DNA of 64,000 nucleotides from Chryseobacterium sp. SC28. GTDB taxonomy: Bacteria; Bacteroidota; Bacteroidia; Flavobacteriales; Weeksellaceae. The translations under genes and the position numbers were made by a program. The stretch is taken from the NCBI RefSeq assembly GCF_003932955.1, contig NZ_QOVY01000008.1:333-64332 (forward strand), written 5' to 3'. The notes below the pieces were generated by a model. That model ran no database searches, was not told the DNA's origin, and worked only from the letters and a program-made list of their open reading frames with translations. Within the stretch, counting starts at the first letter, position 1. Each line of letters begins with the position of its first letter. Below, piece after piece: positions 51,396 through 60,498 of the stretch.

Positions 51396-52943
51396 ATGAA
51401 AAAATTAATATATATAAAAGCAATTTTGCTTGTTAGTATTATAGGTTTGACGGGATGCGACAGCAAACTGGATGAACCAATGGAACTTGATGCTGGTAAT
51501 AGTTATGACTACACCAGTGCAGAAGGTGCGAAAGGTGCTGTGATGGGTGCTTATGCAACTTTATCTGGTAAAAGAGCAGCTGACAACGGCGATACAGGCA
51601 TCGGCTGGGAACAGATTCCTTTGATCTCAGTACGAGGAGATGATGTTAATGCAGGTGGAAAAGGAGATCAAGCACCTTTTACCGACACTGATAATTATTC
51701 TTACGACCGCAGTTATTGGATGTACAACTCACTATGGGAAATTTGGTACCAAAGAATAGTACAAGTAACGGCTCAGATGAATGAATTGGAAAAATTCAGA
51801 GCGGGCGGGGTCAATTCGCAATTGATAGATCAATATATCTCAGAATGCAAAACCCTAAGAGCTTTCTATACCTTAGAAATTTCCAGGGTTTGGGGTAAAG
51901 TTATTGTCATGGAAGTTTTAGATCAAAGTCAATTGACCCTCCGGTCAAAAGATGATGTGATGAACTGGGTTTCTGCCCAAATGGATGAGGCAATACCCAA
52001 TCTGCCAGATATGAGGCCAAACCAGCGCACAGATATAAAAGGCGGTGTCACCAAATATACAGCTCTTGCCATAAAAGCTATGGCAAATCTGGAACTGAAA
52101 AACTATCAGGCCGTGGCAGACGCGACAGGTATAATTATCAATTCTAATAAGTTTTCGCTGACAGATGATTATTATAATTTGTTTAAAATACCCGGTAAAT
52201 TAGCCAATGAGAACTTGCTCGAGATTCAATATTCCGATTTTGGAGTGGGTACAGGAAATAACGTCAAACACCTGTGGGATTTTTATGGTCCTACAAGTTG
52301 GACACCTGCTGTTTCAGGAGCTAATGCAGGATGGGGATTCTATGAACCAAGCCTGAAATATATCAAATTCATGCTTGCCCGAAATGAGCAAAAACGTTTG
52401 GTAACCAGCGTGTTGTTTACGCCAGACGGCATTGCGAAGATAAAAGAAGATCCAAACTTTGCAACTTTACCATCATGGGTTTCCAATGTTACACCAAGTA
52501 ATGATGTGATTAATAATTCCGCAAGAGCATTATTCTTTAGTGGTAAGCATTATTTGCCTTCAAATCAGTTAATTCCTGGCCGAAATGATTATGGTTCTAA
52601 TAAAAATTACATTATAATGCGGTATTCAGAAATTTTATTGATGTATGCCGAAGCTGTCGCAAGAGGAGCTAATCCATCTGCAGGAACTGCTGTGGCTGCC
52701 GTAAATACCGTAAGAAATAGAGCAGGACTATCCAGCTTGGCATCGGTAACGGCTGATCAGGTAATGGACGAAAAATATGCAGAATTAGGATTGGAATGGG
52801 GTATTCGGTATTACGATATGGTAAGACTAGGTAATACTGCAGCATTGAGCTATGACGGCAGAACCTTCAGTATGGATAAACAATTCTTGCCTTATCCATT
52901 AGCTCAGATAGAAAAAATCCAAGCATTAGAAAGTAATCAATAG
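51396..52943 (+). CDS. SusD/RagB-family lipoprotein
   Basis: The 515-residue protein is a lipoprotein (IIGLTGC, Cys21) with SusD features: TSAEGAKGAVMGAYATLSG, the N-terminal TPR-like helices, and the C-terminal IIMRYSEILLMYAEAVARGANP and EWGIRYYDMVRLG. It binds glycan at the outer leaflet and acts as a lid on SusC, 20 bp upstream. It is followed by the LamG gene after 11 bp. Confidence 0.95.
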   Translation: MKKLIYIKAILLVSIIGLTGCDSKLDEPMELDAGNSYDYTSAEGAKGAVMGAYATLSGKRAADNGDTGIGWEQIPLISVRGDDVNAGGKGDQAPFTDTDNYSYDRSYWMYNSLWEIWYQRIVQVTAQMNELEKFRAGGVNSQLIDQYISECKTLRAFYTLEISRVWGKVIVMEVLDQSQLTLRSKDDVMNWVSAQMDEAIPNLPDMRPNQRTDIKGGVTKYTALAIKAMANLELKNYQAVADATGIIINSNKFSLTDDYYNLFKIPGKLANENLLEIQYSDFGVGTGNNVKHLWDFYGPTSWTPAVSGANAGWGFYEPSLKYIKFMLARNEQKRLVTSVLFTPDGIAKIKEDPNFATLPSWVSNVTPSNDVINNSARALFFSGKHYLPSNQLIPGRNDYGSNKNYIIMRYSEILLMYAEAVARGANPSAGTAVAAVNTVRNRAGLSSLASVTADQVMDEKYAELGLEWGIRYYDMVRLGNTAALSYDGRTFSMDKQFLPYPLAQIEKIQALESNQ

Positions 52944-52954
52944 ACATAAATACA

Positions 52955-54019
52955 ATGAAAAATATAATAAAATTAACTCTTGCTGCTGTTATTTTATTAA
53001 CAGTATCGATAGCTTGTTCAGACGGATATATCGATGATATTAGTCATGTCGCACCGGGAGAGGATGTGGCGGCGCCTGTTATCACCATAAATAGTCCAGC
53101 GGGAAATGTTACTATTCCTTTTACCGATGTCACTACAGATTTCAATTTTGATTTTAAAGTTTCTGATGATATTGAAATTGCTTATATTGAAATTCTTGTA
53201 GATGGCACATTTCAGAAATCCTATAATAGTTTTGTAGATTATAGAAACTATGCCGATATTTATACCAAAAACTTGGGTTTAGGTAATCACACCTTTACAG
53301 TCAATGCTAAAGATCTTACAGGTAAGACTTCCACAAAAACAGTAGCATTTAATATTGACAATAAATATACTGCTTTGTATGGCGAAAAATTTTATCTTCC
53401 TTTCTTCGCAGGCAACGTATTTACTGAGTTGTTAAGTGGGGCTAATCCTACAGTTGTTGGTAATCCATCGACTATTGCAGACGGTAAATCCGGTGCTGCT
53501 TACCAAGGTGCGACAGATTCATATCTTACGTTCCCACTTAGTGGATTATATAGTTCAGATGGAATAAGTTTTACTTTTTGGTATAAGATAAATGCTACAC
53601 CAGATCGGGCTGGTATTATTACTATCAATGATAACTCAGACAACACCGATGAGAACCGAAATGGAGGTCTTAGATTGTTCAGAGAAGGTAGTGCAAGTTC
53701 GCAAACCATCAAAATGAATGTTGGTACAGGCGGAGGCGAGTCTTGGAACGACGGGGGTAATTTACCTGTTGACGGCAATTGGGTACACGTGGGTGTTACT
53801 GTTTCGCCCACAGAATCTAAAATTTATTTCAACGGTGTACTGCAAAGAACTGCAACCTACACCACTTTTGATTTTTCTTCAAGTTCTACAATCACGATTG
53901 CTTCCGGAGCGCCTTCATTTACATACTGGAGTCACTTGTCAGACCTTAGTCTCATCGATGAATTGAGGATTTACGATAAAGCTCTGGACGCTGCAGAAAT
54001 AAGCGCCACTATGCAATAA
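52955..54019 (+). CDS. LamG/Concanavalin-like surface glycan-binding lipoprotein
   Basis: The 354-residue protein is a lipoprotein (VSIAC, Cys21). An Ig-like beta domain follows (residues about 45-145; VSDDIEIAYIEILVDG, GNHTFTVNAKDLTGKT). The C-terminal LamG/concanavalin domain comes next (DGISFTFWYKINATPD, GNWVHVGVTVSPTESKIYFNG, IDELRIYDKALDAAEI). The laminin-G-like fold binds sugars. The position right after SusD is that of a SusE/F-like surface binding protein, and the product is expected at the cell surface. It ends with a hairpin at 54046. Confidence 0.85.
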   Translation: MKNIIKLTLAAVILLTVSIACSDGYIDDISHVAPGEDVAAPVITINSPAGNVTIPFTDVTTDFNFDFKVSDDIEIAYIEILVDGTFQKSYNSFVDYRNYADIYTKNLGLGNHTFTVNAKDLTGKTSTKTVAFNIDNKYTALYGEKFYLPFFAGNVFTELLSGANPTVVGNPSTIADGKSGAAYQGATDSYLTFPLSGLYSSDGISFTFWYKINATPDRAGIITINDNSDNTDENRNGGLRLFREGSASSQTIKMNVGTGGGESWNDGGNLPVDGNWVHVGVTVSPTESKIYFNGVLQRTATYTTFDFSSSSTITIASGAPSFTYWSHLSDLSLIDELRIYDKALDAAEISATMQ

Positions 54020-54045
54020 TTAGTACCAATATTTAGTTAATAATG

Positions 54046-54079
54046 AAAACACTTTATGGCTTGTTCATAAAGTGTTTTT
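54046..54079 (+). terminator. Hairpin terminator or attenuator inside the PUL
   Basis: Arms AAAACACTTTATG and CATAAAGTGTTTT with a 7-base loop are followed by a short T-run. It lies between the LamG gene and the first GH144-type gene on the same strand, so it may lower expression of the downstream enzymes relative to SusCD. Confidence 0.78.
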
Positions 54080-54114
54080 CATAACATCCAAATCAATACA
54101 CAAAAGCAAGTATT

Positions 54115-55494
54115 TTGAAAAATATAATTTTAGCATCGGTTGTCTTCTTGTTATACAATTGTTCAAACGACAGCAATTGGGATCCAAATGATATTTTGGT
54201 AAATCCACCTGAGGAGCCGGCAACCGTTTACACAGACGCCCAGATCACCGAAATGGTGCAGAAAGATGCCCTCAAATACTTTTGGGACTTCGCACAAACC
54301 GATTCCAAACTTGCCCGAGAAAGATACCACACAGATGATCCTAATAATGATGCCAATACCGTCACCACAGGCGGCTCAGGCTTCGGATTGATGACCATTT
54401 TGGTGGGAATCAAGAACGGTTATGTTGCCCAGCCGGAAGCCGTTTCCAGATTGACGACCGCGCTTAATTTTTTACAAAATGCCAACCGATTTCACGGTGC
54501 CTGGCCACATTGGATGAATGGTACCAACGGCAACGTCATCCCATTCAGCACCAAAGATAACGGAGGAGATCTGGTAGAAACGGCTTTCCTGGCGCAAGGT
54601 CTAATCTGCGTGAGAGAGTTTTTCAAAAACTCCACCAACGCTTCAGAATTAGCATTAGCTCAAAAAGCTGACGAACTGTGGAAAGGCATAGAATGGAATT
54701 GGTACACACAAGGCCAGAATGTCTTGTACTGGCACTGGTCTCCTACCTACAATTTTGATATGAATATGAAATTGCAAGGCTTCGACGAAACCTTAATCAC
54801 TTATGTACTGGCCGCAGCATCTCCCAATTATTCAATTCCCAAATCGGTTTACCAAAATGGATGGGCAAGAAACGGAGGCATCAAATCGTCGGGTACGCAA
54901 TATGGTATTCCGCTCATCGTCAACCATAACGGTGCATCGGGAACGGTCGGTCCCATGTTTTGGTCGCATTATTCATTTCTTGGTCTCAACCCCAAAGGCC
55001 TTTATGACGACTATGTCAATTATGGCGACGTTACTACCAATCACGCCAAAATTATGTATCAATATTGTGTCACCAATCCAAAAGGATTCTCAGGCTATAA
55101 TGCCAAAAGTTGGGGTCTCACAGCCAGCTACTCCCGAAATGCAGATGGAACCACAGGTTATGCTGCCCATCAGCCCAATAACGATTTGGGCGTAATTTCG
55201 CCCACGGCAGCGATATCCGACATGCCCTACACACCAACGGAAAGTATGAATTTTCTGAGATTTCTTTACAATGAAAATTATTCCAAGTATATCGGTGTGG
55301 CCGGTCCTTACGACGCCTATTCCATTCAATACAATTGGGTGACGCCCAGATATTTGGCCATAGATCAAGGCACCATAGCACCAATGATCGAAAACGGTAA
55401 AACCCAATTTCTGTGGAATCTCTTTATGAATGCACCCGACGTAAGACAAGGTTTGGTAAAATTAGGATTCCATTCCTCAACATATGGCTTTTAA
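54115..55494 (+). CDS. GH144-type glycoamylase-domain lipoprotein 1
   Basis: The 459-residue protein starts at TTG 54115 with a lipoprotein signal (FLLYNC, Cys16). It then shows the glycoamylase-like fold of GH144: DALKYFWDFAQ, LARERYH, TTGGSGFGLMTILVG, NRFHGAWPHWMNG, GGDLVETAFLAQGLICVREFF, and the C-terminal AIDQGTIAPMIENGK. GH144 is the family of bacterial endo-beta-1,2-glucanases. It would cleave glucan at the surface or in the periplasm. No better start exists. The neighbours (SusC/SusD, GH3) fit a beta-1,2-glucan locus. Confidence 0.82.
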   Translation: MKNIILASVVFLLYNCSNDSNWDPNDILVNPPEEPATVYTDAQITEMVQKDALKYFWDFAQTDSKLARERYHTDDPNNDANTVTTGGSGFGLMTILVGIKNGYVAQPEAVSRLTTALNFLQNANRFHGAWPHWMNGTNGNVIPFSTKDNGGDLVETAFLAQGLICVREFFKNSTNASELALAQKADELWKGIEWNWYTQGQNVLYWHWSPTYNFDMNMKLQGFDETLITYVLAAASPNYSIPKSVYQNGWARNGGIKSSGTQYGIPLIVNHNGASGTVGPMFWSHYSFLGLNPKGLYDDYVNYGDVTTNHAKIMYQYCVTNPKGFSGYNAKSWGLTASYSRNADGTTGYAAHQPNNDLGVISPTAAISDMPYTPTESMNFLRFLYNENYSKYIGVAGPYDAYSIQYNWVTPRYLAIDQGTIAPMIENGKTQFLWNLFMNAPDVRQGLVKLGFHSSTYGF

Positions 55495-55511
55495 TTTAAC
55501 TTAAAAATTCT

Positions 55512-56903
55512 ATGAAAAATATTTTTAGACTATCGTTCATTGCTGTTAGCCTGTTAATTTCTTGCAAGAATTATCAAGGTTCGCAGCAAGCACAGAAAGA
55601 TTCTGAATCCACAACGAAAAAACTAACGGACACGCAACTGATGGACAAAGTCCAAAGCGACGCCCTCAAATACTTCTGGGACTTTGCAGAACTCCATTCA
55701 ATGCTGGGAAGAGAGCGCTATCACGAAGATAATATTTATCCGCAAAACGATAAGCACGTGGTTACCACGGGCGGATCGGGCTTTGGATTAATGACCATTC
55801 TGGTTGGGGTCGATAGGAAATTTATCCCCCGTGCCGAAGCAGTGAAAAGATTAAATCACATCGCCGATTTTCTTAGCAAAGCAGACCGTTTCCACGGTGC
55901 GTGGCCGCATTGGATGAATGGCGAAACCGGCAAAGTAGTCCCTTTTGGCAAGAAAGATAATGGCGGAGACCTCGTAGAAACTGCATTCCTTACCCAAGGA
56001 ATCATCTGCGTTCGAGAATATTTCAAAAACGGAAATGCCGAAGAAAAAGCACTCGCTGCCAAAATGGATCAACTTTGGAAAGGTGTCGAATGGAATTGGT
56101 ACACCAAAGGCGGACAAAAAGTGCTCTACTGGCATTGGTCGCCAACCTATGGCTGGGAAATGAATTTCCCGCTCGAAGGCTACAACGAATGCCTGATTAC
56201 CTACGTTCTGGCAGCCTCATCCCCAGATTATTCCATCGATTCCGAAACCTATAACAAAGGGTGGACACGAAATGGCACTTATACGACAGACAAAACCAAA
56301 TACGGATTGCCTCTTTACGTCAAACACAATTATGCAGAAGAATTTGGCGGTCCATTATTCTGGTCCCAATACTCATATTTAGGTTTAGATCCGCGTGGAC
56401 TTTCAGATCAATACGTGAAAAATTATTGGGATCTCAACCGAAATCAAGTCCTGATAGATTACAAATATTGTCTGGAAAATCCCTTCAAATACAAAGGATA
56501 TTCAGAAAAATATTGGGGACTTACAGCCGGCTACACGAGGAACAAAGATGGTTCCGTCGGTTATGCCGCTCACCAACCAATAAAAGAAGATTTGGGCGTG
56601 ATTGTGCCGACTGGCGCGCTCAGCTCTATGCCCTATACCCCAAAAGAATCGATGGCTTTCCTGAGATTTTTATACGAAGAAAAACCAAAATTTGTCGGAA
56701 GTGCAGGTCCTTATGATGCAACGTCTATCCATTTTGACGACTGGTTTACGCCACGCTATCTGGCTATCGATCAGGGAACTATCGCGCCGATGATCGAGAA
56801 TTATCGCACCGGACTGCTCTGGAATCTCTTCATGAATGCACCCGAAGTGAGAAACGGACTCAAAAAAATCGGGTTTAAGTCCACAGAACATCAGATTCAA
56901 TAA
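55512..56903 (+). CDS. GH144-type glycoamylase-domain lipoprotein 2
   Basis: The 463-residue protein is a lipoprotein (SLLISC, Cys18) and a paralogue of the previous product: DALKYFWDFAEL, GRERYHED, TTGGSGFGLMTILVG, DRFHGAWPHWMNG, GGDLVETAFLTQGIICVREYF, and AIDQGTIAPMIEN. The identity between the two is high along the catalytic core, with differing N-terminal linkers. It begins 17 bp after the first copy, so they are co-transcribed. The duplicates may differ in chain-length preference or location. It precedes the structured element at 56968. Confidence 0.82.
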   Translation: MKNIFRLSFIAVSLLISCKNYQGSQQAQKDSESTTKKLTDTQLMDKVQSDALKYFWDFAELHSMLGRERYHEDNIYPQNDKHVVTTGGSGFGLMTILVGVDRKFIPRAEAVKRLNHIADFLSKADRFHGAWPHWMNGETGKVVPFGKKDNGGDLVETAFLTQGIICVREYFKNGNAEEKALAAKMDQLWKGVEWNWYTKGGQKVLYWHWSPTYGWEMNFPLEGYNECLITYVLAASSPDYSIDSETYNKGWTRNGTYTTDKTKYGLPLYVKHNYAEEFGGPLFWSQYSYLGLDPRGLSDQYVKNYWDLNRNQVLIDYKYCLENPFKYKGYSEKYWGLTAGYTRNKDGSVGYAAHQPIKEDLGVIVPTGALSSMPYTPKESMAFLRFLYEEKPKFVGSAGPYDATSIHFDDWFTPRYLAIDQGTIAPMIENYRTGLLWNLFMNAPEVRNGLKKIGFKSTEHQIQ

Positions 56904-57222
56904 ACAAAAAGTATTATCTTTAAACACTAAATTTTATTGTTTCGTTTGGAGACTTTAATATTTTTTGGGAGCTTGATCCCGCTGTCCGCTATATCTTTTT
57001 TGTTTTTAGAACGTTTCTCAGTTCGATTGAAAGTTTAACACCAAAAAACAAAAAAGGATGCCGCTGCCATCGGGGCTATGGGTTGAGTCACAGAATGAAA
57101 TCCTCAACTGAAAAGAAGTAGCGCGCGTACGCCGGAGGAGCGCTCCGTAAAAAAAATTCAGACGATGCAACAAATAAACGCGTTAGAGAGTATTAGAAAA
57201 AACAAATCAAAAATCCAATAAA
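56904..57222 (+). other. 319-bp gap without a gene
   Basis: It holds the structured element at 56968-57078. After it comes a short GC-rich stretch with the palindrome GGAGCGCTCC (57137-57146), and then AT-rich DNA up to the esterase start. No plausible small gene or clear TAnnTTTG promoter was seen. Confidence 0.6.
56968..57078 (+). ncRNA. Structured intergenic element, copy 2 (Flavo-1-like candidate)
   Basis: On the plus strand this 111-bp element starts GGGAGCTTGATCCCGC and continues CCGCTATATCTTTTTTG. Its long A/T arms CTTTTTTGTTTTT and AAAAACAAAAAAG pair perfectly, and it ends AAAAGGATGCCGCTGCC with ATCGGGGCTA. It shares a 16-base run and the closing 25-odd bases (one difference) with the copy at 12011-12098, while the central loop differs. 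It is 64 bp after the GH144-2 stop, same strand. The conserved ends with a variable, length-changing stem suggest RNA structure. Confidence 0.62.
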
Positions 57223-57942
57223 ATGAATTTAAGACAGAAATTACTTGCTTTTTTACTTTTAATTTGCATTTTTCCTTTTGCCACAGCGCAGGAAATCAAA
57301 TCCGAGTTCAACAAAGAAGTAAAGATTCAAGCCAAATTATCCTATATCTTGGATATGCCGCCAAATGTTAAATCCAAAATACCGTTAATTGTATTTCTTC
57401 ACGGTTCGGGAGAAAGAGGCACTAATTTGGAAATGATTAAAGTTCACAGTCCTTTTACGTACAAAAGTTTGATCCCGGAACCCGTTGCCATCTTGGCGCC
57501 TCAATGTCCGGAAAACACTTGGTGGGATACCACTCAAATCTATTTTCTGATTAAGGAAATCTCGGAAAAGTACAAAATCGATAAAGCAAGAATCTACCTC
57601 ACAGGTCTGTCGATGGGCGGCTGGGGAACTTTGAAACTGGCAGGCGAGCATCCGGAAATGTTTGCCGCAGTTGCCGCAATCTGTGCTCCAACAGACCGCA
57701 TGATGCAGGCCACTATTCAGAATTACAAAGATCTCAATATCAAATTATTCCACGGCGGGATGGACGATGTTGTTCTTCCGGAAAATGCTTTCAACTTTTA
57801 TCAAAAACTGCATCCCATCAACCCCAAAGCAGAACTCACCATTTTCCCGAACGATAATCACAATTCTTGGGATTCCACTTACTCCGATCCCAAATTGTGG
57901 CAATGGATGCTGTCTCAATCGATCATTGAAGTTAAAAATTAA
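57223..57942 (+). CDS. Alpha/beta-hydrolase esterase-like protein, secreted
   Basis: The 239-residue protein has a signal peptide (LLAFLLLICIFPFATAQ) and the esterase fold: PLIVFLHGSGERG, the nucleophile elbow GLSMGG with Ser130, an acid at Asp181 or Asp182 (HGGMDDVVL) and His213 in NDNHNSWD. This is the polyhydroxybutyrate depolymerase/feruloyl-esterase-like group. In this PUL it may remove acyl groups from the glucan or be an unrelated esterase. It starts 320 bp after GH144-2 and 14 bp before the GH3 gene, and is probably co-expressed with it. Confidence 0.82.
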   Translation: MNLRQKLLAFLLLICIFPFATAQEIKSEFNKEVKIQAKLSYILDMPPNVKSKIPLIVFLHGSGERGTNLEMIKVHSPFTYKSLIPEPVAILAPQCPENTWWDTTQIYFLIKEISEKYKIDKARIYLTGLSMGGWGTLKLAGEHPEMFAAVAAICAPTDRMMQATIQNYKDLNIKLFHGGMDDVVLPENAFNFYQKLHPINPKAELTIFPNDNHNSWDSTYSDPKLWQWMLSQSIIEVKN

Positions 57943-57956
57943 AATATATAATTTAT

Positions 57957-60284
57957 ATGAAAAAATTTGCAATCCTGGCTGCATTGGCACTTTCGCCATT
58001 CTTTTTGGCGCAGAATATTATATCCAAACCTGCCCAGTCTTACCAGTCGGCTCCATATCAATCCAAGAAAAAAGCTTTTATCGACAATCTGATTTCCAAA
58101 ATGACTTTGGATGAGAAAATCGGACAGCTCAATCTGCCTTCTTCAGGCGATTTTACAACGGGGCAGGCACAGAGCTCCGACATCGGTAAAAAAGTGGAAC
58201 AAGGCTTGGTTGGCGGATTATTTAATATCAAAGGGGTTGATAAAATCCGCGAGGTTCAGAAAGTGGCAGTAGAAAAAAGCCGACTGAAGATTCCAATGAT
58301 TTTCGGAATGGACGTGATCCACGGCTATGAAACCTCATTTCCAATTCCGTTGGGCTTAGCCTCGTCTTGGGACACAGATTTGATCCAGCGCTCTGCTCAG
58401 ATTGCTGCTCAGGAAGCCACTGCCGACGGCATCAACTGGACCTTCTCGCCGATGGTCGATATTTCCAGAGATCCGCGGTGGGGCAGGGTTTCCGAAGGTG
58501 CCGGCGAAGATCCCTATTTGGGAAGCGAGATCGCAAAAGCGATGGTTTATGGCTATCAAGGGGACGATCTTGCCAAGAAAAACACTATGCTCGCTTGCGT
58601 AAAACATTTTGCGCTTTATGGTGCTGCGGAAGGTGGTAGAGATTATAATACGGTGGATATGAGTCATTTGCAAATGTACAACACCTATTTTCCACCTTAC
58701 AAAGCGGCTGTTGAAGCTGGCGCGGGCTCGGTGATGGCTTCGTTCAATGAGATAGACGGCATTCCGGCAACGGGAAACAAATGGCTGCTAACGGATGTTT
58801 TAAGAAAACAATGGAATTTCAAAGGTTTTGTGGTCACAGATTACACCGGGATCAATGAGATGATTGACCACGGAATGGGCGATTTGCAAGAAGTGTCTGC
58901 TTTAGCTATTAATGCCGGAGTCGATATGGATATGGTGGGCGAGGGTTTTTTGAAAACTTTGAAAAAATCGATTTCCGAAGGAAAAGTAACGGAACAAGCA
59001 GTGACCGATGCTGCAAGAAGAATTCTGGAAGCCAAATACGACCTCGGTCTTTTTGATGATCCTTATAAATATACCGATTCCAAAAGAGCCCAGAGAGAGG
59101 TTTTCAGTCCAAAAAATCTGGAGGCAGCCAAAACGATTTCTTCTCAATCCATGGTTCTTCTTAAAAATAACAAGCAGGTTCTTCCGTTGCAGAAATCCGG
59201 AACCGTGGCCGTCATCGGGCCTTTGGGCGACAATGCCGTGAACATGCCCGGTACTTGGAGCGTTGCCGCGAAGCACGCCAATTCTATTTCGCTGCTGAGA
59301 GGTCTTAAAGAATCTGTTGGAAAAAATGTGAAATTTCTGTATGCAAAAGGAAGCAACATCTACGAATCTGCAGAAATGGAAGAAAAAGTCTCGATGTTTG
59401 GCAAATCGGCGGGCAGAGATAATCGGCCGGCAGATCAGATAAGAAAAGAAGCGATAGCCATTGCCAACCAAGCAGACGTCGTCCTTCTTGCCATCGGAGA
59501 AAGTGCCGAAATGAGCGGCGAATCTAGTTCCAGAACCGATATCGGAATTCCGGAAACTCAAAAAGAATTGTTGAGAGAACTTAAAAAAACCGGCAAACCA
59601 ATCGTTATCGTTTTATTCACAGGTCGTCCGTTGGTTTTGACGGAAGAATCCCAGCTGGCAGATGCTATTCTGAATGTTTGGTTCCCGGGAAGCATGGCTG
59701 GTTACGCAATTTCGGACGTACTGTACGGAAAAGTAAATCCGTCCGGAAAGTTACCGATGACGTTCCCAAGAAGCGTGGGCCAAGTTCCGCTTTATTACAA
59801 TGCGAAAAATACCGGTCGCCCGTTGAGTTTGGAAAATACGGAAAAATGCAAGTTCGAGAAATTCCGTTCCAACTATCTGGACGAGTGCAACACACCGCTT
59901 TATCCTTTCGGATTTGGATTGAGTTATACGACCTTTGGATATTCTGATGTTTCGGTCAGCAATGCAAAACCGACAGGAAACACCGCGATCGAGGCCAGTG
60001 TCACGTTGACGAATAATGGAAAATACGACGGCGCTGAGGTGGTTCAGCTATACATCCGAGATTTGGTTGGCAGCATCACAAGACCTGTCAAAGAGCTGAA
60101 AGGTTTCCAAAAAGTATATTTGAAAGCAGGCGAAAGCAAAAAAGTAACTTTCAAAATTTCGCCCGAAGATCTTAAATTCTACAACAATCAATTGAAGTAC
60201 GATTGGGAAGCCGGCGATTTCGATATTATGATTGGCAGCAATTCTCACGATGTCAAAACAACAAGAGTGAACTGGAGCAAATAG
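57957..60284 (+). CDS. GH3 beta-glucosidase (BglX-type)
   Basis: The 775-residue protein has a signal peptide (ILAALALSPFFLAQ) and three GH3 parts. The TIM barrel has KHFALYGAAEGGRDYN and the nucleophile FVVTDYTGINEM with Asp295. The alpha/beta sandwich follows (AIGESAEMSGESSSR), and then the C-terminal fibronectin-like domain (EVVQLYIRDLVGSITRPVKEL). It releases glucose from beta-linked glucosides in the periplasm, probably from the oligomers of beta-1,2-glucan made by the GH144 enzymes. The linkage preference is not fixed by the motif. It ends the locus. Confidence 0.9.
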   Translation: MKKFAILAALALSPFFLAQNIISKPAQSYQSAPYQSKKKAFIDNLISKMTLDEKIGQLNLPSSGDFTTGQAQSSDIGKKVEQGLVGGLFNIKGVDKIREVQKVAVEKSRLKIPMIFGMDVIHGYETSFPIPLGLASSWDTDLIQRSAQIAAQEATADGINWTFSPMVDISRDPRWGRVSEGAGEDPYLGSEIAKAMVYGYQGDDLAKKNTMLACVKHFALYGAAEGGRDYNTVDMSHLQMYNTYFPPYKAAVEAGAGSVMASFNEIDGIPATGNKWLLTDVLRKQWNFKGFVVTDYTGINEMIDHGMGDLQEVSALAINAGVDMDMVGEGFLKTLKKSISEGKVTEQAVTDAARRILEAKYDLGLFDDPYKYTDSKRAQREVFSPKNLEAAKTISSQSMVLLKNNKQVLPLQKSGTVAVIGPLGDNAVNMPGTWSVAAKHANSISLLRGLKESVGKNVKFLYAKGSNIYESAEMEEKVSMFGKSAGRDNRPADQIRKEAIAIANQADVVLLAIGESAEMSGESSSRTDIGIPETQKELLRELKKTGKPIVIVLFTGRPLVLTEESQLADAILNVWFPGSMAGYAISDVLYGKVNPSGKLPMTFPRSVGQVPLYYNAKNTGRPLSLENTEKCKFEKFRSNYLDECNTPLYPFGFGLSYTTFGYSDVSVSNAKPTGNTAIEASVTLTNNGKYDGAEVVQLYIRDLVGSITRPVKELKGFQKVYLKAGESKKVTFKISPEDLKFYNNQLKYDWEAGDFDIMIGSNSHDVKTTRVNWSK

Positions 60285-60305
60285 AAATTTATTGAATAAT
60301 AAAAT

Positions 60306-60342
60306 AAAAGGCCTTTTGGATAATCTCTGGAAGGCCTTTTAA
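60306..60342 (+). terminator. Rho-independent terminator of the PUL
   Basis: Arms AAAAGGCCTT and AAGGCCTTTT with a 15-base loop, followed by T-rich DNA, lie 22 bp after the GH3 stop. Confidence 0.85.
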
Positions 60343-60461
60343 TGTGAATGGAACGGGGGAAATTTCACCACATTTTTTATTAAAGAAAGCATTTTAAAAT
60401 TAATCGAAGAGGAATAATACAGATTTCTCATTTTCAAATTCTTATTTCCGTGATAAATCGT

Positions 60462-60469
60462 TATATTTG
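60462..60469 (+). promoter_or_regulatory. Probable -7 box (TATATTTG) of secDF
   Basis: It matches TAnnTTTG, 29 bp upstream of the ATG. The -33 region has no clear TTG. Confidence 0.55.
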
Positions 60470-60498
60470 CCGACCTAATTTATATATATCGTAAGACA

